Below are positions 27,401-42,400 of a stretch of DNA of 64,000 bases, piece by piece. The position numbers and the translations under genes were made by a program. The DNA comes from Paragonimus heterotremus. Taxonomy: Eukaryota; Platyhelminthes; Trematoda; Plagiorchiida; Troglotrematidae. The notes under the pieces are model-generated. The model worked only from the letters and a program-made list of their open reading frames with translations, was not told the origin of the DNA and ran no database searches. The stretch spans positions 22,818 to 86,817 of the forward strand of contig LUCH01001607.1 of NCBI GenBank assembly GCA_013368495.1, given 5' to 3'. Position 1 is the first letter of the stretch. Every line of letters starts with the position of its first letter.

Positions 27401-30400
27401 ACTCATTCGACTGCAGAAACTGATTTCCTATAGGCATGACAAAAGAGTACAACCCTACTGCAGGATTGCTGAATAGAAGTAAACCACTTAGTTGCTGTAT
27501 GCACGTCTTTTAGTACAGGTACGACTTTCTGCATTGTATCTGTTAGAGTTAAGAGGATACTATTAGACAGTAGTATTTTTGTCAGCGCCACTGGCTGTTC
27601 AATCATTGACTTAACCTAACCGATATTCCAGACTCTGTAAGATAATGTTTTTGATTTCAGTGGACTAATAAATGTCAGAATACAATAACGATTCCAGAGA
27701 AAATCAAGCTGAACTATTGAGAAATGTGTCATCAGCACACCAAGGAACGTCAGGGAACCATCATGCTTTATACATATGACATATTTAACTGCACGTGAGC
27801 AATAAGCGATGGTAATTGCGCCAAAATGCTCAACTGCCTGAACTCTTCGTCTTTGTGATTTGCAAATATTTATGAGGTGAACTATCTGGAACCTGACGTA
27901 TAACTGATGTGAATCAGCCAGTCAACGTCCCCAACCATGTGATGTCAAATTGATCACACATAAATAAATGATGCCAACTGAATACTTGCTCTAATGACTC
28001 CGATTGCTAGTAAAGCAGGTTGGCTTCTGTGTTCACAAGATAGGCAAACCTTCAGTCAACTCAACCGTTCCATTTATTTAATGCTGATAACCACATTATT
28101 CTCCTCTGCTTTACCTACTGAATTCTCGTTTGCTGAACCCCAGCTTTACGTTGGTTTGCCAACATTTACGACATAATCCCTCAAATCAACTTGATCCAGG
28201 CGGTAAAATCAATTTTTGCCAGCTTACTCATGGTATTGTTTCAGTATATTTACATATTTTCAACTGTTGAATTTGTTACGGCCTAAACTCCGCCCCGTTC
28301 TATCGAGGCATATGAATCCTTCGGTTCCAATTTACTTAACTGTTGTTTGTCTATTCCTGTTGTAAAATAAATATCCTCACTTCCCATTTTGCATAATTAT
28401 ATACACATATTCGCCAAAGCCTCATAACACTGTCGTTCAGCAGCCACGGAATCATAAGTAACACAGAAAAGAATGAGAAGCGTGAGCCTAACTGGTTCAG
28501 TCTGACAAAAATGTCACCACATCAAACAAACAAAACACAAGAGATTAGATTGAGATGCGGATAAGGTTGTCCCCAGACAAGGATTAGCTCACTTTGTGCT
28601 GTGGAATGCGGAATAGCACATGAAATGATAGTGCAAAGGCGATAAATACCACGGAGAAGACTATGAGGCATTTGCCAACCGTCGCAAACACATCCAGGAA
28701 CATCACAACGAAGATGCCAACGTGGTTGTACCTATACAAATGAGAAGTAAATTTGAAAGAGTAAATTCCCTTGATATATTCAAATGCAGAAGTGATAAGA
28801 CATGAAACGCCTAACGTTACTCACGCGGACTTGTGGATCAGGTGAAACAAATCGTCATTGAACTGTAGAGAAGCATTCCTGACTCAAATAATCATATAAC
28901 TCACAATCAGCTGTTAGTGAAAGCATGGTCTGGAACACAGATTATCGAACGGTTACTTAAATGCATTTTCAAGGTTCGCTGATACTGTTATCTGCTAACT
29001 GGCAAACTTGATATGTCCATAACGGGTATCAACCAGTTATACACCAATACTCTAAATTCCCACGTCATATACGTTGATGATATAACCGATGACCCATTGG
29101 ACAAGAACTTTTGTTCGTAACGCAGTGAGTTGTCTTTTTGACTCCCCGTTCAGATTATCCCGACCTAATGAGTCCAGGCAGAGACAAAAGCAAGCGGAGG
29201 GTGTCGGTTTGGTGGTGAACATTGTGAACCAGTGTAATCGCCAGTTCTAGTTACTGTGGCACTATTAAGTGAAACTTGGTAATCCGAGGTTAACTATGCC
29301 CATGCCAGCGGGTTGTGAACAAGTTACACATCAGTACAGATATATTCAACAGCAGTGGGTAACATAACTTCTAAGTTTACTAAAAACATGTAGCTTTTGC
29401 GACTGGTTAAAGTACACTACTGATCAATTGAACATTTGTAACTTCAGCTTGACTTATTAGCAAGTTATTAGCTAGTTAGAAAATCTATCCGCAAGCGAAA
29501 GTTGCCATCACTGGTGCGTGATGTTCACCTAAAATCAACTAAATTTCCGATTGCACATCGACAAACTGTACATTGTTTGTCGGCAACGTTTTTTGTCTGA
29601 TAGTGAACCTTCATCTGACTAGGTGGTGCCTCACCTTATTGAAACCGGTCCTGGAAGAAGACAAGGGAGGAATTAAAGTGTCGTGCCTGTACTCACAGAG
29701 GACTGTGTGTACGGCTTTTTTCTTCTATAAGGCAGAGAGGGTCGTGTTCGCAAAATGGTTCGGTACATTGTACCGAGAAAATCGAGTATGTGTTATTTCC
29801 GTTCATCCCGCAGAAGGGTTTTTGAATGAAGCATCGCGTTTGAATCAAACACAGAAGTTCGCCCCTATAGAGAGCATGTAGTTGGCAAATGAGTTGATTT
29901 GTTCACAAGTTCCATAAGACTATGAGTAAAGAGCGTTAGATAGAAACGTTCACAACTCCGTAAAGTTGATACGGTCCGACTGACATTGTAGTGCGTACAC
30001 CATACCACACAAGAGTTTTCGGTTGGAACTACAATGTGCCTCCACCGTCACGTCCAAATTAGTTTCAGCCAAGCAGACTTGTTTTTCCCGGTTTACCCCT
30101 TAGCAGAGGTGAAGTATTGTTTCATAACGCTGCTTGCTTCTTAAGCGCATCTACAAAACCATCGAGGGAAACCCCTACCCTCCTCCAAACCTCCATCTCT
30201 TAAAGTAATACTGTCGTAAATTTGCAACAGGACCTATCTCACCGAAGCAGCTGACACGATGAACTGTTAGTTCAGCTTCTGTTTAGAAATCTGTGAATTT
30301 TCTTTAACGTCAAACCTTCAATCGGTTTCCAACCGATCTGATGATAAGAATCCACGAATTCTCAATTGAGTTTTACAAAGAATTCTTCCGATATTCTTCA

Positions 30401-33400
30401 ATCGAATTCTCACGTTGCATACGGATCATGTAAGTGGCCTCTTCAACTCAGAATAACGCCGTTTGAATTAATCAAATGTGGCTATTTGACTCAAGCCAGA
30501 TGTGTCCAAAACACTTAACCAGCTCTATGGCAACATCGGAGAAACATGGTTGGTGAGTTGGACAATCTTATTCGTTCGAAAATGACCAATGAAATCATGA
30601 GGACAAGAAGCATCGCTATGAACAACACGTAGCCACTTGTAAACGTCCTCCATCGGCCGATGCTGTGTATCTAGCTTACGGTACCCTTAGAAATATACTT
30701 AATGTTTTAGGGATCGGTGTCTGAGTTCGGTAACTCGGTTAGTACGGTGACTTGTCTGAACAACGACTGCACGTGATACCTCACCACTTACTGGGAATAG
30801 TCAACTGTAGTAGATTTCACACATCCTTCTGCTTAGCCAAACAAGATCAAACAGACGGCATAGACGTATATGTAGATCTGGCATACGTTCAAGATTTCGT
30901 CACTGTTGTTTCAACAGACAGTACATAACAGTTTGATATTTCCTATTCATGGTTTTGCGTATGCTGTGGACACCCGAATGCGCTCAGCTGCGTCAACCTT
31001 TTCTGTCTGGTTCAAATAAGCTGACTCCTCTGGTGAGCGTTTTGAATGATGCACAGAAGAACGTTGTCTTCTGTACAATTGGCTGCATCGAGCCACAGCA
31101 AGCCCAGTAATACGGAGCCCTCAGACCGTCAGTGCTTGGAGATGAGGACGTTTGAGAGAAACTCACTAGTCCATACAAAATCAAAACTATATTTCTATTC
31201 TAAATCGTAACGTTATCTTACGCAAACGACAAACTGCACACTGGACAGTAAACTGTATTGCATATTTGTGTACGTTCCAAATGTGGCTATTTAATTGTAT
31301 CGCACGCTAACTAACTAAAAAGTGGGTCTAATGTTGGTTGATCGCGCGCACTTTTCTTGGTGGTATATTCCTCCATTTCTTTTGGTGCAGTGCCGAGCTG
31401 TCAGGGCAGCATGTTTCATTATACTTGTTTGTGAATTCGAGCACGAAAGCATTTTTAGAAGGACGTTCGTGCGGCGTTCTTAAAATACTCCCCCGAGATA
31501 AGAATAGTTACATTTCGAGCAGATTCACACTTATACAGAAATGCACCGTCAGTGGTGGGGGTTTTAGACACGATGTTCTGTCAGTTAGGAATGATGCCAT
31601 CGTTCCCACCTTAGTAACGAGGATGTTCTGGTAACTGTGAACCAAGTTGTAAATTTGATTTCAATTACAATGCTCGCCTGGAAATTGAAACCTACACACT
31701 CTATCATCTTCCCCTTGTGAATTTTGCACAAACTGTAAAGTTCCTCTTTTCTTCGTTGTTAGACACATGGATAAATGAGTAAATGAGTACTGTTGAGTTA
31801 ATGCAATGGTTTTATCAATCTGACTGCTACTGAGTCTTTGGTACGCATTGCACGAATATACAGGCTAACTGATCTTGTTTGCTGCATCAGTAGGTATTTC
31901 TTATTGCACACTTCTGTGCTATGTGTTCACCTGGCCGACCAATCCGCAATGCAATTAGACGGCAGTGTTGCAGCAATCATTCCCCTACCTAGTGTGTTTG
32001 AGTGGCCGGTGTCTAATGAGCGGGTTGCGTTCGTATTTTGTTCAACAGTCTGTCTAGCAAAGTTATTGGAATGATTAGTTAATATGGATCTGACTTCTTT
32101 GCATGCCATTAGAGCTGCGCCAGTAACGAGATGAGGTGCTTAGCAAAATCGATCATACTCCCTGCTTGTGGACTGAACAACACTGACAGCTGATCACTGT
32201 TGTCACATTCCGATAGAATCTTCTGTTAGCCACTTTCCGAACTAAACATTTGACCCCAGGTATTCCTCTGTTAAACTTCATCACCTTTGAAAACGACTGA
32301 AACGGAATGAATTCAGATTATGACTATGCATTCTTGAGGCAAACATGGTGACAACTGCACAATTAACTATTCATATGCAAACACTGAGCCATATTCACTC
32401 TTTTGTAATGATCAGTCTGCCCGCTAGTCTCAACAGAAAACAGCGCCTCTTTTATGAATTTCAACTGATGGCGTCATTGGTAGAACCTTCTAACACGATG
32501 ATGTTACAAAACTTGCTGTACGACATATAGATTATTTTTACGTATTGATACGATTGGTTGATATATCCTGAACCTTTAAGCTTTGAACCAGTGAGTGGTT
32601 TTGCGATACAGAGCTCACTCAATTCACAAAAACTACAGCATTTCGTTTGAGTTCAGTAGTTTGGTGAATTAATTAATGGCAACCGGCGAATGTGTATTCA
32701 CTTTTGAGTAAGTGGTACTCATTCACAAGGTGTTACACTGTAAAAAATGGCATTATTGGATCGTCCCTTTTTTAGGCGCTCAATCGCTTGACGCGGAGCC
32801 GAGAAAGAAAATAAATGCGATAACAGCGTTTATTAGAAGGGCTAGACGAGTCAGAACTAGACCACAGAGGCTCTAAATTTATAGGGTGAAATGATTACCA
32901 TACATGGCGGACAAGATGCATAGCAAAGGAAACGAGGCGATCATATTTGGCAGTCAGAACTTTAAAACGAATAACGTTATAGGGGCATCAGAAGGTAAAC
33001 GCGAGAAAACAGTTCAGATAACGTACAGGCGTTCGATCACACGGCTACAATCTGACTGACTGAGTGAGATTGATTAAATGAGTGAGCTAAAACAGATCAG
33101 TTTACTTGAAATTGGATCGATCAATTGATGTGACATGATTTGCCTTAGCTGCCTCGTTAGGAGATGCGTTTCACATGAAAGCATAGATAGAAACAAGACA
33201 AACTTCCTCGGTGCGAATATCCACGAAGTTAGCCGAATTCACACTTTGAGAGGATTCTGCAATAATCTGATCTCCCCGCACTGCAGATACCTTACAGTAA
33301 GAAATGAAAGGACTAGTAAACACGACCTACAACAGTTTACACAGTTCTCTACTCTAAACAGTCATCAACAACTTCAGTCAGTTGGTGTCATAGCCAGTTT

Positions 33401-36400
33401 AACGTTGTTAAAATAGCAGGAAAAAATTTGTCCAATATTAGACCTACCGCATCATCTGTAGCAGAAAGTTGAACCAGGCCAAAAACATGACAAACACCCC
33501 AAGTCCTACATGATGATGGTCCAGATGCCCAGCGAGGCCAAGTGCCGAGTAAGTCATGGCCAGCACGTTGAGCACAAATTCCAAATAATTATTCCAGTCT
33601 TTGAAGTATTCAAGGCGCTATGCAGTACAAATATGAGATGCGGTTTAGTAACAAAACTTAGGCGAATGATGAGCATATTGAGGAATGCATGTATGAATCC
33701 TACATTTTCGAAGTAAAAAATGTAACACTGTAACACTATTCTAACAAAAGTCGTTATGAGGAAATTTTTACTGTGGCGTAGAAAAAGTCTAGCTGGGAAA
33801 CATTTTGTAAATGAATATTCTTTCGTGCTCATCTTAACGAACTCATCTATAACGCAAGATTCGGTGAAATGTATATACTAACCACCTGTCAGATACACTT
33901 ACGTTCTTTGTAAAAAGATATACCGATGGAAACGCAGTCGGACCAATCCCAAACCATCCACAGACCAGTTGGAATAACCAAGTCTGTGACTATGTTCTGA
34001 TCGACGGTTCTCATGTCGCAGTTCACATTAAATGAGTCAACAGTATAGCAATACATCAACCAACAGATAAGTCAACAGAAACACTAACCAACTGTTTTGG
34101 ATTTTTATACAACAACCAGCATATAACCGTCGAATCAGGACATGAATGAACACAAACCAACGTTATACTCTGATTTAATCTTCTTGGCAGTTGTCAATCT
34201 AGCTGGCATCTGATCAGAAAATTAGTTGGATGATACTATTGCAGGGGAATCCACGGGCGACGCTGGCTAAAATTGTTTGTCACATAGAAAAACAAGCTGA
34301 CAAACATATTGTAAAGGTATCACCGTGGACGACTTGTTCACTTAACGATCAATAAATGATATGTTAAACACATCAACCAATAAAAAACCAGCTGCTAGAG
34401 CAAATCGATCCCGGATATTACATCTGACTGTAAATGAACGGCATTTATGTAGAACAAGGAGTATCGAACCGATAAACAGAAACAACGGAACTTCTGAAAC
34501 CAACAAAATCCTGTCTATAGAATAAGGCTCGATCTTCAGAATACCAAATGAAATTGCTCAGCTCCACTGAATGCTTTGTTTTGTTTCATTGCTTAGGAAC
34601 AGGCGTTAGTTTGACACTTGTTTTTGAAGTTTCCTCACCAGATCAATAAGTTTCTGGACACTAGTTATCGTATGTTGATTGATGCCTGAAATAAGCCAGT
34701 TACCACCAGATTACTGGAAAGCCTGCACTTCAGGCCTAAGGTTGTTTGCAAAATCCACCTATGCAGACTCATGTAGATGCAAGTATTGGTCGGTAAAAAT
34801 GTCACAAGCTGAGGGACTCAAATCGTTTGAATGTACGTATTATACCAAAATCGCATAGGTCAAGTTAATCGGTAAACGATTGCCTCAATCGTCAAGATGT
34901 TTCTGACTCCAGAGAACCTTGACCGTTGTCTTTAGATATGAAAGTTGTTAAGTGTGTTACTATTGTTACTCACGGGTCTAATTCTGTCGACGAGGAATCA
35001 GCAAGAAGAGTGATTTGATCTTCTGAATATTCGGCTGCTATACAAAGATGTTTGATAAGTCTGACAAGTCACCTGCTTTGAATCATACAGCCGAAAGGCA
35101 TTGCAGTAAGTACATTAGTTCAAAATGGACTTGTACTTACAATACCCAGAAATAGATTGCCATTTTAGCAACCATACTATATAGTTCGTCTTAAGAAAAC
35201 GACTGTCATACAAATTCATTTTTCTGATCTCTTAGCTTTTCGTCGAAATGAAACTGTGCCGTATATTTTTTCCGTTGTAAACTTTAAGAAATAACACTGC
35301 AAACTTAGGTACATCTCTGTCAGAACAAAAAGAATTAAAATCTTGTTCACTGAACCGATAGAACTAAACCAAACCAAAGCAGCTAAGTTCAACGCTAATG
35401 ACACTTGTATTATATCTCTATTTCTCTCATATTTAAAAACATTTGGCCACATTTTCATTGAACGACATTCTTGGGAACTATTGTGTACGGTAAAACAATA
35501 TTCTGTCTCAGTGCATTTAGCCCATGTGTACTCGTCTGGGTTAAAACAATATATCATTTAGTAGAGGGAGATAAGGTGGGCCCTTAGTAACTACCAATGT
35601 TTAGTCAGTAGGCACAGTCTACACTAAGGAGTATAGTGCTTTAGGAAGAATTCATGGATTTGCAAAGCGATCTCAAGTAGTCGTTAGTATTACTGTTGTG
35701 GTTATCATTACCAAAATCACTGACTTCAAGTGAAAACATAAATCACTCCTGATATTAATAGAAAATTGTGACATGCTACGCCGTGCCATCTGACATATAG
35801 GATCTTTCTTAGGTGTAAACCTTAAACTGGAAATTATACTCGAACTTATGACAGTCACATTCATAGTGAAAACTTCTATTCTTCCGTTAACATTGTAATG
35901 AGTTACCCATCATATACTCCATGCAGTCTAGTGGCAATCATCATTATGGTTAATATCCCGCTGACAGATATGTTCAAACTAGCATTGTATAAAGAACTTT
36001 TTGTAATTCATGTTATTAAGAGAACGTGGTGCAAACAATGATTTTGCTTGTTGAGTATAGCATCATTGTGTTACCCTGACATTGAGTATGTTACAGTTTG
36101 CATGATTTGATTCCGTGACCAACGTTTCTGTTCCGTAGACGGAAAGTGTGCTCACCTGTGTGATCAGTTGCCACATTTTGATGGCCAGATCCAATCCGGT
36201 CAAAATGAGGACTACAGAAGCCATTGTGGAGAACACGAGCAGATGCGTTGGTGTTCTGTGGAACTGTGGTCGCAAAATAGAAAAAGATTACACTGTTGCT
36301 TGTTACTGCAAGCTTCTCATGGTCATCGTACGGAAAGCTCGTGTTTAGAGTCGCGAGAAGCAAAACTGTTGAATTTATTAAAATAGTATAATGAATTTAG

Positions 36401-39400
36401 ATTCCTTACTGTTCGCTTGGTATGTATCACTGTGGGGTGGATAACATTTTCTGTGATCAGTTACCATATGAGCTACGTAAAAAATGAATTTATGAAGTTT
36501 TTCAAAGACGCATTACATGAACGTATCTGACAATCTGGAATTTTACCTATCCGGGCTCATTCAGTGATACTTAGAATGGTTGCATCATTAAGCATCGGAA
36601 AGTCAATTCTTCTATCAGATAAATCTTCTTCAGAATCTTTTATGCCTAACGATATAATCCAACACGATTTATGGGTCATTTTAGTCTTAGACCAAATATG
36701 TCAATAGCTAGGAGTACCGAATTAAACATAGCTAAATTATCATGCTGAGTGGTTGAAGACTTAGTTCCAATAATTCAAACGATACTCCTCTTTGTTTGCC
36801 ACCTTCAAAGCCAACGTAGACTTTCCAGCCAACCCTTCAAAGATGACACTGGGCTCGAATTTCGATCTTGTTAAAGTTGATCAGTAATGACATACAGAGG
36901 TCCGGATTTGAACTGCTGACTAATTTCACGAATGTTCAAGTACGTTGAGGAGGGCTGCCTAGTGGCAAAAGCGACTGAACGTTTAGACATGATAATGTGG
37001 TTGTAACTTATACGTAGTGGGTAGTGTATTAACCACCATGACTGTCTTATAAGGCTGCAAACCGAGGCTCAGGTTCATGCAGAAACAAAGCTATGCATCG
37101 CAGATTTGTTCAACCGGAAGGAATATCCAGTTCAGTGTTTTTTTTCCAAGATGGCTAACAGAAAACTGAATATGAATGCAAATAGTGTCATTAAATGTAA
37201 ATGGCGATCAAATTAAACGATCTATCCTCAATAGCAGTTACTTACACGCGTCTCTGGGAGTTAGTTCCATAACTTACCAAATCTGCGCACGGTATAAGTT
37301 TATCCAGGGTTTCAACGTGGCGTATGGGACTGTGTGACAGCACCAGACTAGTAATTGCAGCTAGCAGGATTGCGTAATACATCGTAACACACAGCTGGAT
37401 CCATTTTCCGTATGTTTGCCTTTATCAATACAGAATACAGTAAGTAGATTCAAAAGTTAATACTTTTGAATACATAGTTTAAAGGTGCGTAACAGTAGCG
37501 ATCATGATGGAAAACGAGAAAGCTTAGTCTCAGTTAATCTTGATTGACTTTTCAGACACAACCGATTATAGGCAACACAGCTGGCGACTTAATTATTTTC
37601 CTAGTTTTAAAAATCATTTGTTTATAGCACAATTATTATGGCTGTGGACCAAACGATTGCTGAAATGAGAAGAAAAGCATATCCCAGTTTACCCAGATGT
37701 ATGTATCTCAGAAATGATCAAGATTGTCTGAATGCATAAGTGATCCCCAAAAACGCATTGCATAATCCTAGAGTGATAAAAGCTGCCAGTTTCCTTATAG
37801 TTCATGAACCAGTGTTGATCTACTCAGAGCCGACGACGATCGTTGAATAACAATTAATGACGGGTAGAAAATGCCTGCACCTATCCGCCACTACTCAGAA
37901 ACATTTCATTTGAAGCTTTTCACTGAGCAATATGACGGCATTCACGGTCATCGAGTAAATCGATTTGTCGAATCAAAATGCCGGAAGTAGTTTCCTTGAT
38001 TAAAATGAACTTGTAACAGAGCGATAACAGATGTGTGAAACCATCCAACGTCAATCTCAATGCTGAGGCTTGCAGCTTATTGGTTGGGTTAACATATTGC
38101 CAATAACAAACAAAAAGTTCAACAAACAGATTTCCAACTTTTCTTTGGGAAAGTATCTGTCGATAATCTGTGATGATCAGCCAAATGTTCAAGAGGTGTT
38201 TTCGTTTGACAATACACCGAAGCATAAACTGGCTACGGGGGCTGAGCTGAATGTTATGCACAACATTCGTTACCTACTATCTGGTACCACACTTTTGATC
38301 TATTATAGGCGACTTTCAACTAAGGAACTACCTCATGGACAGATTTGCAATGAGTTGCCTAGAGTGACACAGAATCAGAAGGTCAAACAATGCAGATTCG
38401 ACGTGCTACGTTGTCTTTGTACCTAAGTTGTAGTTCATCAACTGAGGTGTATGACAGATCTGGATAAAATACTCGACAAAGCACGTATGCTACTCGACAG
38501 AAAGCAAGGGGCATTGCTTTACTCCCACATAATTGCTGCTGATGGCCGTTGGCTCCAAATGGGTCAGTATAAGCACATGAATGACTGTCACTAATTATCA
38601 ACTAACAACGGATATTGTAATGGCTTGACTACAACGAGACAGAGTTTCTAGACCGGTAAAAACGCTTCATTATATTTGGTTGTTACCATTTTCTCTGCAG
38701 GTAGGCGGTGCATAACGGATGTGTGAGTAATTCCTTGCGTTGCAGTTCCACCATCAGCTGTCAAACAAAGCAAGGAAAATGTTCAACTTAAACAGTTTGT
38801 AGTAATGTAATAAAGAGTGACTAAGAGTGATTAAGAAAACGCTTTATCGGATGTCAGTAAGTTGCGTAATTTTCTGTTTTTAAGTCTACTACTTCATGAA
38901 AAACAAATACAATTTCGTCACAAATACAATTCGACTATCTATATATCTCAGATAATGTACATGACATGATTCGTCTGCTGTAGCATTGTGTTCAGCTATC
39001 TCAGAATAATTCAGTAAACCAATAATAGATGCGTAATTTTTGAGATATCTGTTCTACCACTTTGTTCGCTGTAACTGTATGGTTAATGGTGTGTAAAATA
39101 TCACGTTTCCCATTAAATGACAAATGACAGACAAACAGATATTTTTGCAAATGAGGTTATCCTCCTATTTGTTTATTCGCTTATCGATTTGTATCTACTT
39201 TTCTGAACAGTTATGCCTACACAGCACCATCTGTATTGTTTCCACTACGTCAACATCGTCCAGTTTGGTCATATTTTCGAAGCAAATGAGTCATATATAT
39301 GAAACATTTAACTACTTCGCCCAGTACTCTTATCATCAAGAGTTAAGTACGAAAAATTTACTTCATGAACTACATTTTTAAATTACATGCTAATGATTCC

Positions 39401-42400
39401 CTGTGTGTGCTTAATGGTCTTAACAAATGTTTCACAAATTTGTTTACTGTGGAAAATATGGAGTAAGATGAAAGCCATGGCTTGTTTGGGATTTTATGTT
39501 GACTTAACTAGATGCCATTCATTGACAGTTAAATATCCTTTCTCAGGCTTATATGTACAATGTCTGTAACGCAACAGAGGTTCGTTGTAGAGTCAGGAAC
39601 GAAAATGTCAGGAACAGTCACACAATGACGTAATAATCACGCTTTCACAAGGTCGGATGAGTGCATTTTATCGTTAGAATGTGTAGTTTTCCGAATAAAT
39701 TGCGACAATTGGAAGTTAATTTTTACAGCCTCAACCGAGCTCGCAGGTATCCTCTACTTGCATGTAGTTAGATCATAATATATCTCCGATAACAAAGCAA
39801 AAATTCGTGAGGGAACATCATGAATGAAGTAGCAGAATTGAAAATGATGTCGTCGGTAGGCCACTTCATAAGTTTAAAACAGTTATATCCCTTCAATAAT
39901 TTAAACAAAACAGTTAGGAGACGAACACTGGTAGATGCTAGCATTTCGTATTGGCTCGTCAGTACCAAATAACCAATAACACGGAAACATTTCAATTTAA
40001 TGTCTACAGTACTTCGGAGGTATGAACAAAGAAACCAACAATAACAAAACCGTCCAATCGTGTGATCTGAATGCCACTCAATACGACTTAGGACCATGGC
40101 AACCTCAGGTTGACAAATAATTATTTTTGTACACACAACACAGGTTTGAACCGGTTTATCGCGACGGCTTCAGCTAATGTATCAAAGACTTGCTGGAACT
40201 TGCGGATAAGTTGGGTCGAATCAATATCAAGAATGAACATATGTGCTCCATAGATTTTCAATCCCTCTTTACCAGTGTCCCCCTGAGAGAAACTGTCGAC
40301 TGTGTGTGAACGGATTGTTACCGAAAATATCCCTATGCCCATTCCAACTGATTATCTGAAAACGTTACTTTTGTTGTGTTAGTTTTAATTTTCTAAACAC
40401 ACCGTACAGATAAATCGACGGGGAGTCCATTAGGCCCTCTTCTCGCTAACTTTTTCACGATCATGACGGAAGGGTAACTAAGTGACGTCATCTCACAATT
40501 ATCCTACTATAGACGTTATGTAGATGATACCCTGGTCATTGCCAAAACTCGCGAGCTATCTGAACAATTTGTCCTGCGGCTCAACGGCGTTCATCCCAAA
40601 CTCAAGGTGACGTGTGAACCAGAGGCTGTTGACAGTCTGCCTTACTTGTACATACTCATCACACAAAGAGCCGATGGATCAACAAAGCGTGGCATGTACA
40701 GGAAGCCAACATGGTCTGATCAGTATATGCATTTCGCTAGTTTCAACCTGGTGAAGTATAAGCGGGGTGTAGTGAGAACAATGTTCACCAGAGCACGCCG
40801 CATCTGCACACCCGATTGTGTTGAGCATGAGTTGGAAATGCTTAAGACGACTCTGGAGGGTAATGGGTACACCAAAAGCTTTATTCAGCGTCATAGCAAA
40901 GAAACTAGTATATATTGAGCTACCATTCAAAGGGGATATCGCGACGATGCGTACAACCCATCGAATTGTCTCTTCGCTCAAACGTACTTACAACGCAGCC
41001 GAATTGAGGGTCCTTAATCAGACTCGCAGGTTACCTGTACCTACAATCAATGGAGATCAACCTACTGGCTCCAAATCACACTGTGTTTACCAATTCTCAT
41101 GTAACTGCGAAGAAAGTTACATAGGCAGAACCGATAGGTCATTGATCTCAAGGATGAAGGGACATGTACCTAAGTGGGTTCACAAACTGGTCTCAAAACC
41201 GGACACTGTAGTCACAGAGAATCGTAAGCCACCAGCTTCGTCGTTCGGACGACACATCCTGTCAACTGGCCACAACGTGGACCCGACCTCAGCCTTCACC
41301 ATCACAGTACGCCACCACAATCCACGGTTCCTAAAATTTGCTGACGCCGTCGCGATAAACCGGTTCAAACCTGTGTTGTGTGTACAAAAATAATTATTTG
41401 TCAACCTGAGGTTGCCATGGTCCTAAGTCGTATTGAGTGGCATTCAGATCACACGATTGGACGGTTTTGTTATTGTTGGTTTCTTTGTTAATACCTCCCG
41501 AAGTACTGTAGACATTAAATTGAAATGTTTCCGTGTTATTGGTTATTTGGTACTGACGAGCCAATACGAAATGCTAGCATCTACCAGTGTTCGTCTCCTA
41601 ACTGTTTTGTTCACTTCATAAATGTCATTATCCTCAGTGGGTGCAGGAACGTGTAGCTCGGAGTGCTGTTTGCGTCTAGACAACGTTATTCACTGACGAG
41701 AACAATACGGTGCAGACGGTTCTTCTGGTTCTTCCTGCTATTGGATGATCTGAACACAGTTTCGAATCGCTCTTTAATTAAAACATGCAGTGGTTGACTG
41801 ATGGTGGTTTGGAAAACTGAAACTGCATTGTGAAAAGAAAACAGTCTGCATCCTGTTACACTAGCAATCTGCAAACCCGTTTCCTTGATTTTAATAACGC
41901 AGTTCACGAGGTAAACAGTATTCTAACGAGATAACACGACATATTATTCAAATAGCCTGGTTGGTTCACAGATTTGTTATATGCTATATAAGTTTTCAAA
42001 CATAGGACACCCTTTAAACCCACTCATCTGAAAGTTGTGCTTGCCGTGAGCGGTATGCAATCACAGTATTGTGTAACTGCCTGATGAGCTCGACCCAAGT
42101 GTTCATTCATGAACTGAAATGTTTACAGGTATTCGCGACTTTTTCATCGGTTGCGATGAGAAAGAAAAATTTTTGCTGACGTACACAATTTATGAAAGTG
42201 GGTTGGGTATTCTATTGCACTAAGTGGAAGCGCAACTGTCCACACGACCAGGCTCACCTCCTAATGTTGCAGACAGCGCTAGCCGTCAAAAAATCCGCCA
42301 ACAAACATTTTCGTTACTAAATTAATGGTCACTGTGAAGAACAGTTTGGGCAAGCATTTGATCAACCAGAATAAAGCTTTCGGGGAGTGGTTACATGTAA

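Larger units (their letters stand above)
21027..28592 (-). other. TRPA1 intron 13 (about 7.6 kb)
   Basis: The largest intron, between S5 and the pore exon. It contains a PLE reverse-transcriptase remnant (about 22,290-22,940) and a fold-back PLE insertion (24,219-25,131), both in antisense orientation to TRPA1. The remainder (21,027-22,290 and 25,132-28,592) shows nothing recognisable. Confidence 0.85.

Noticed and set aside
36810..36930. Possible fourth member of the 45.4-kb dispersed repeat
   Set aside because: Only a few short strings match (GACTTTCCAGCCAACCCTTC), too little to support membership.
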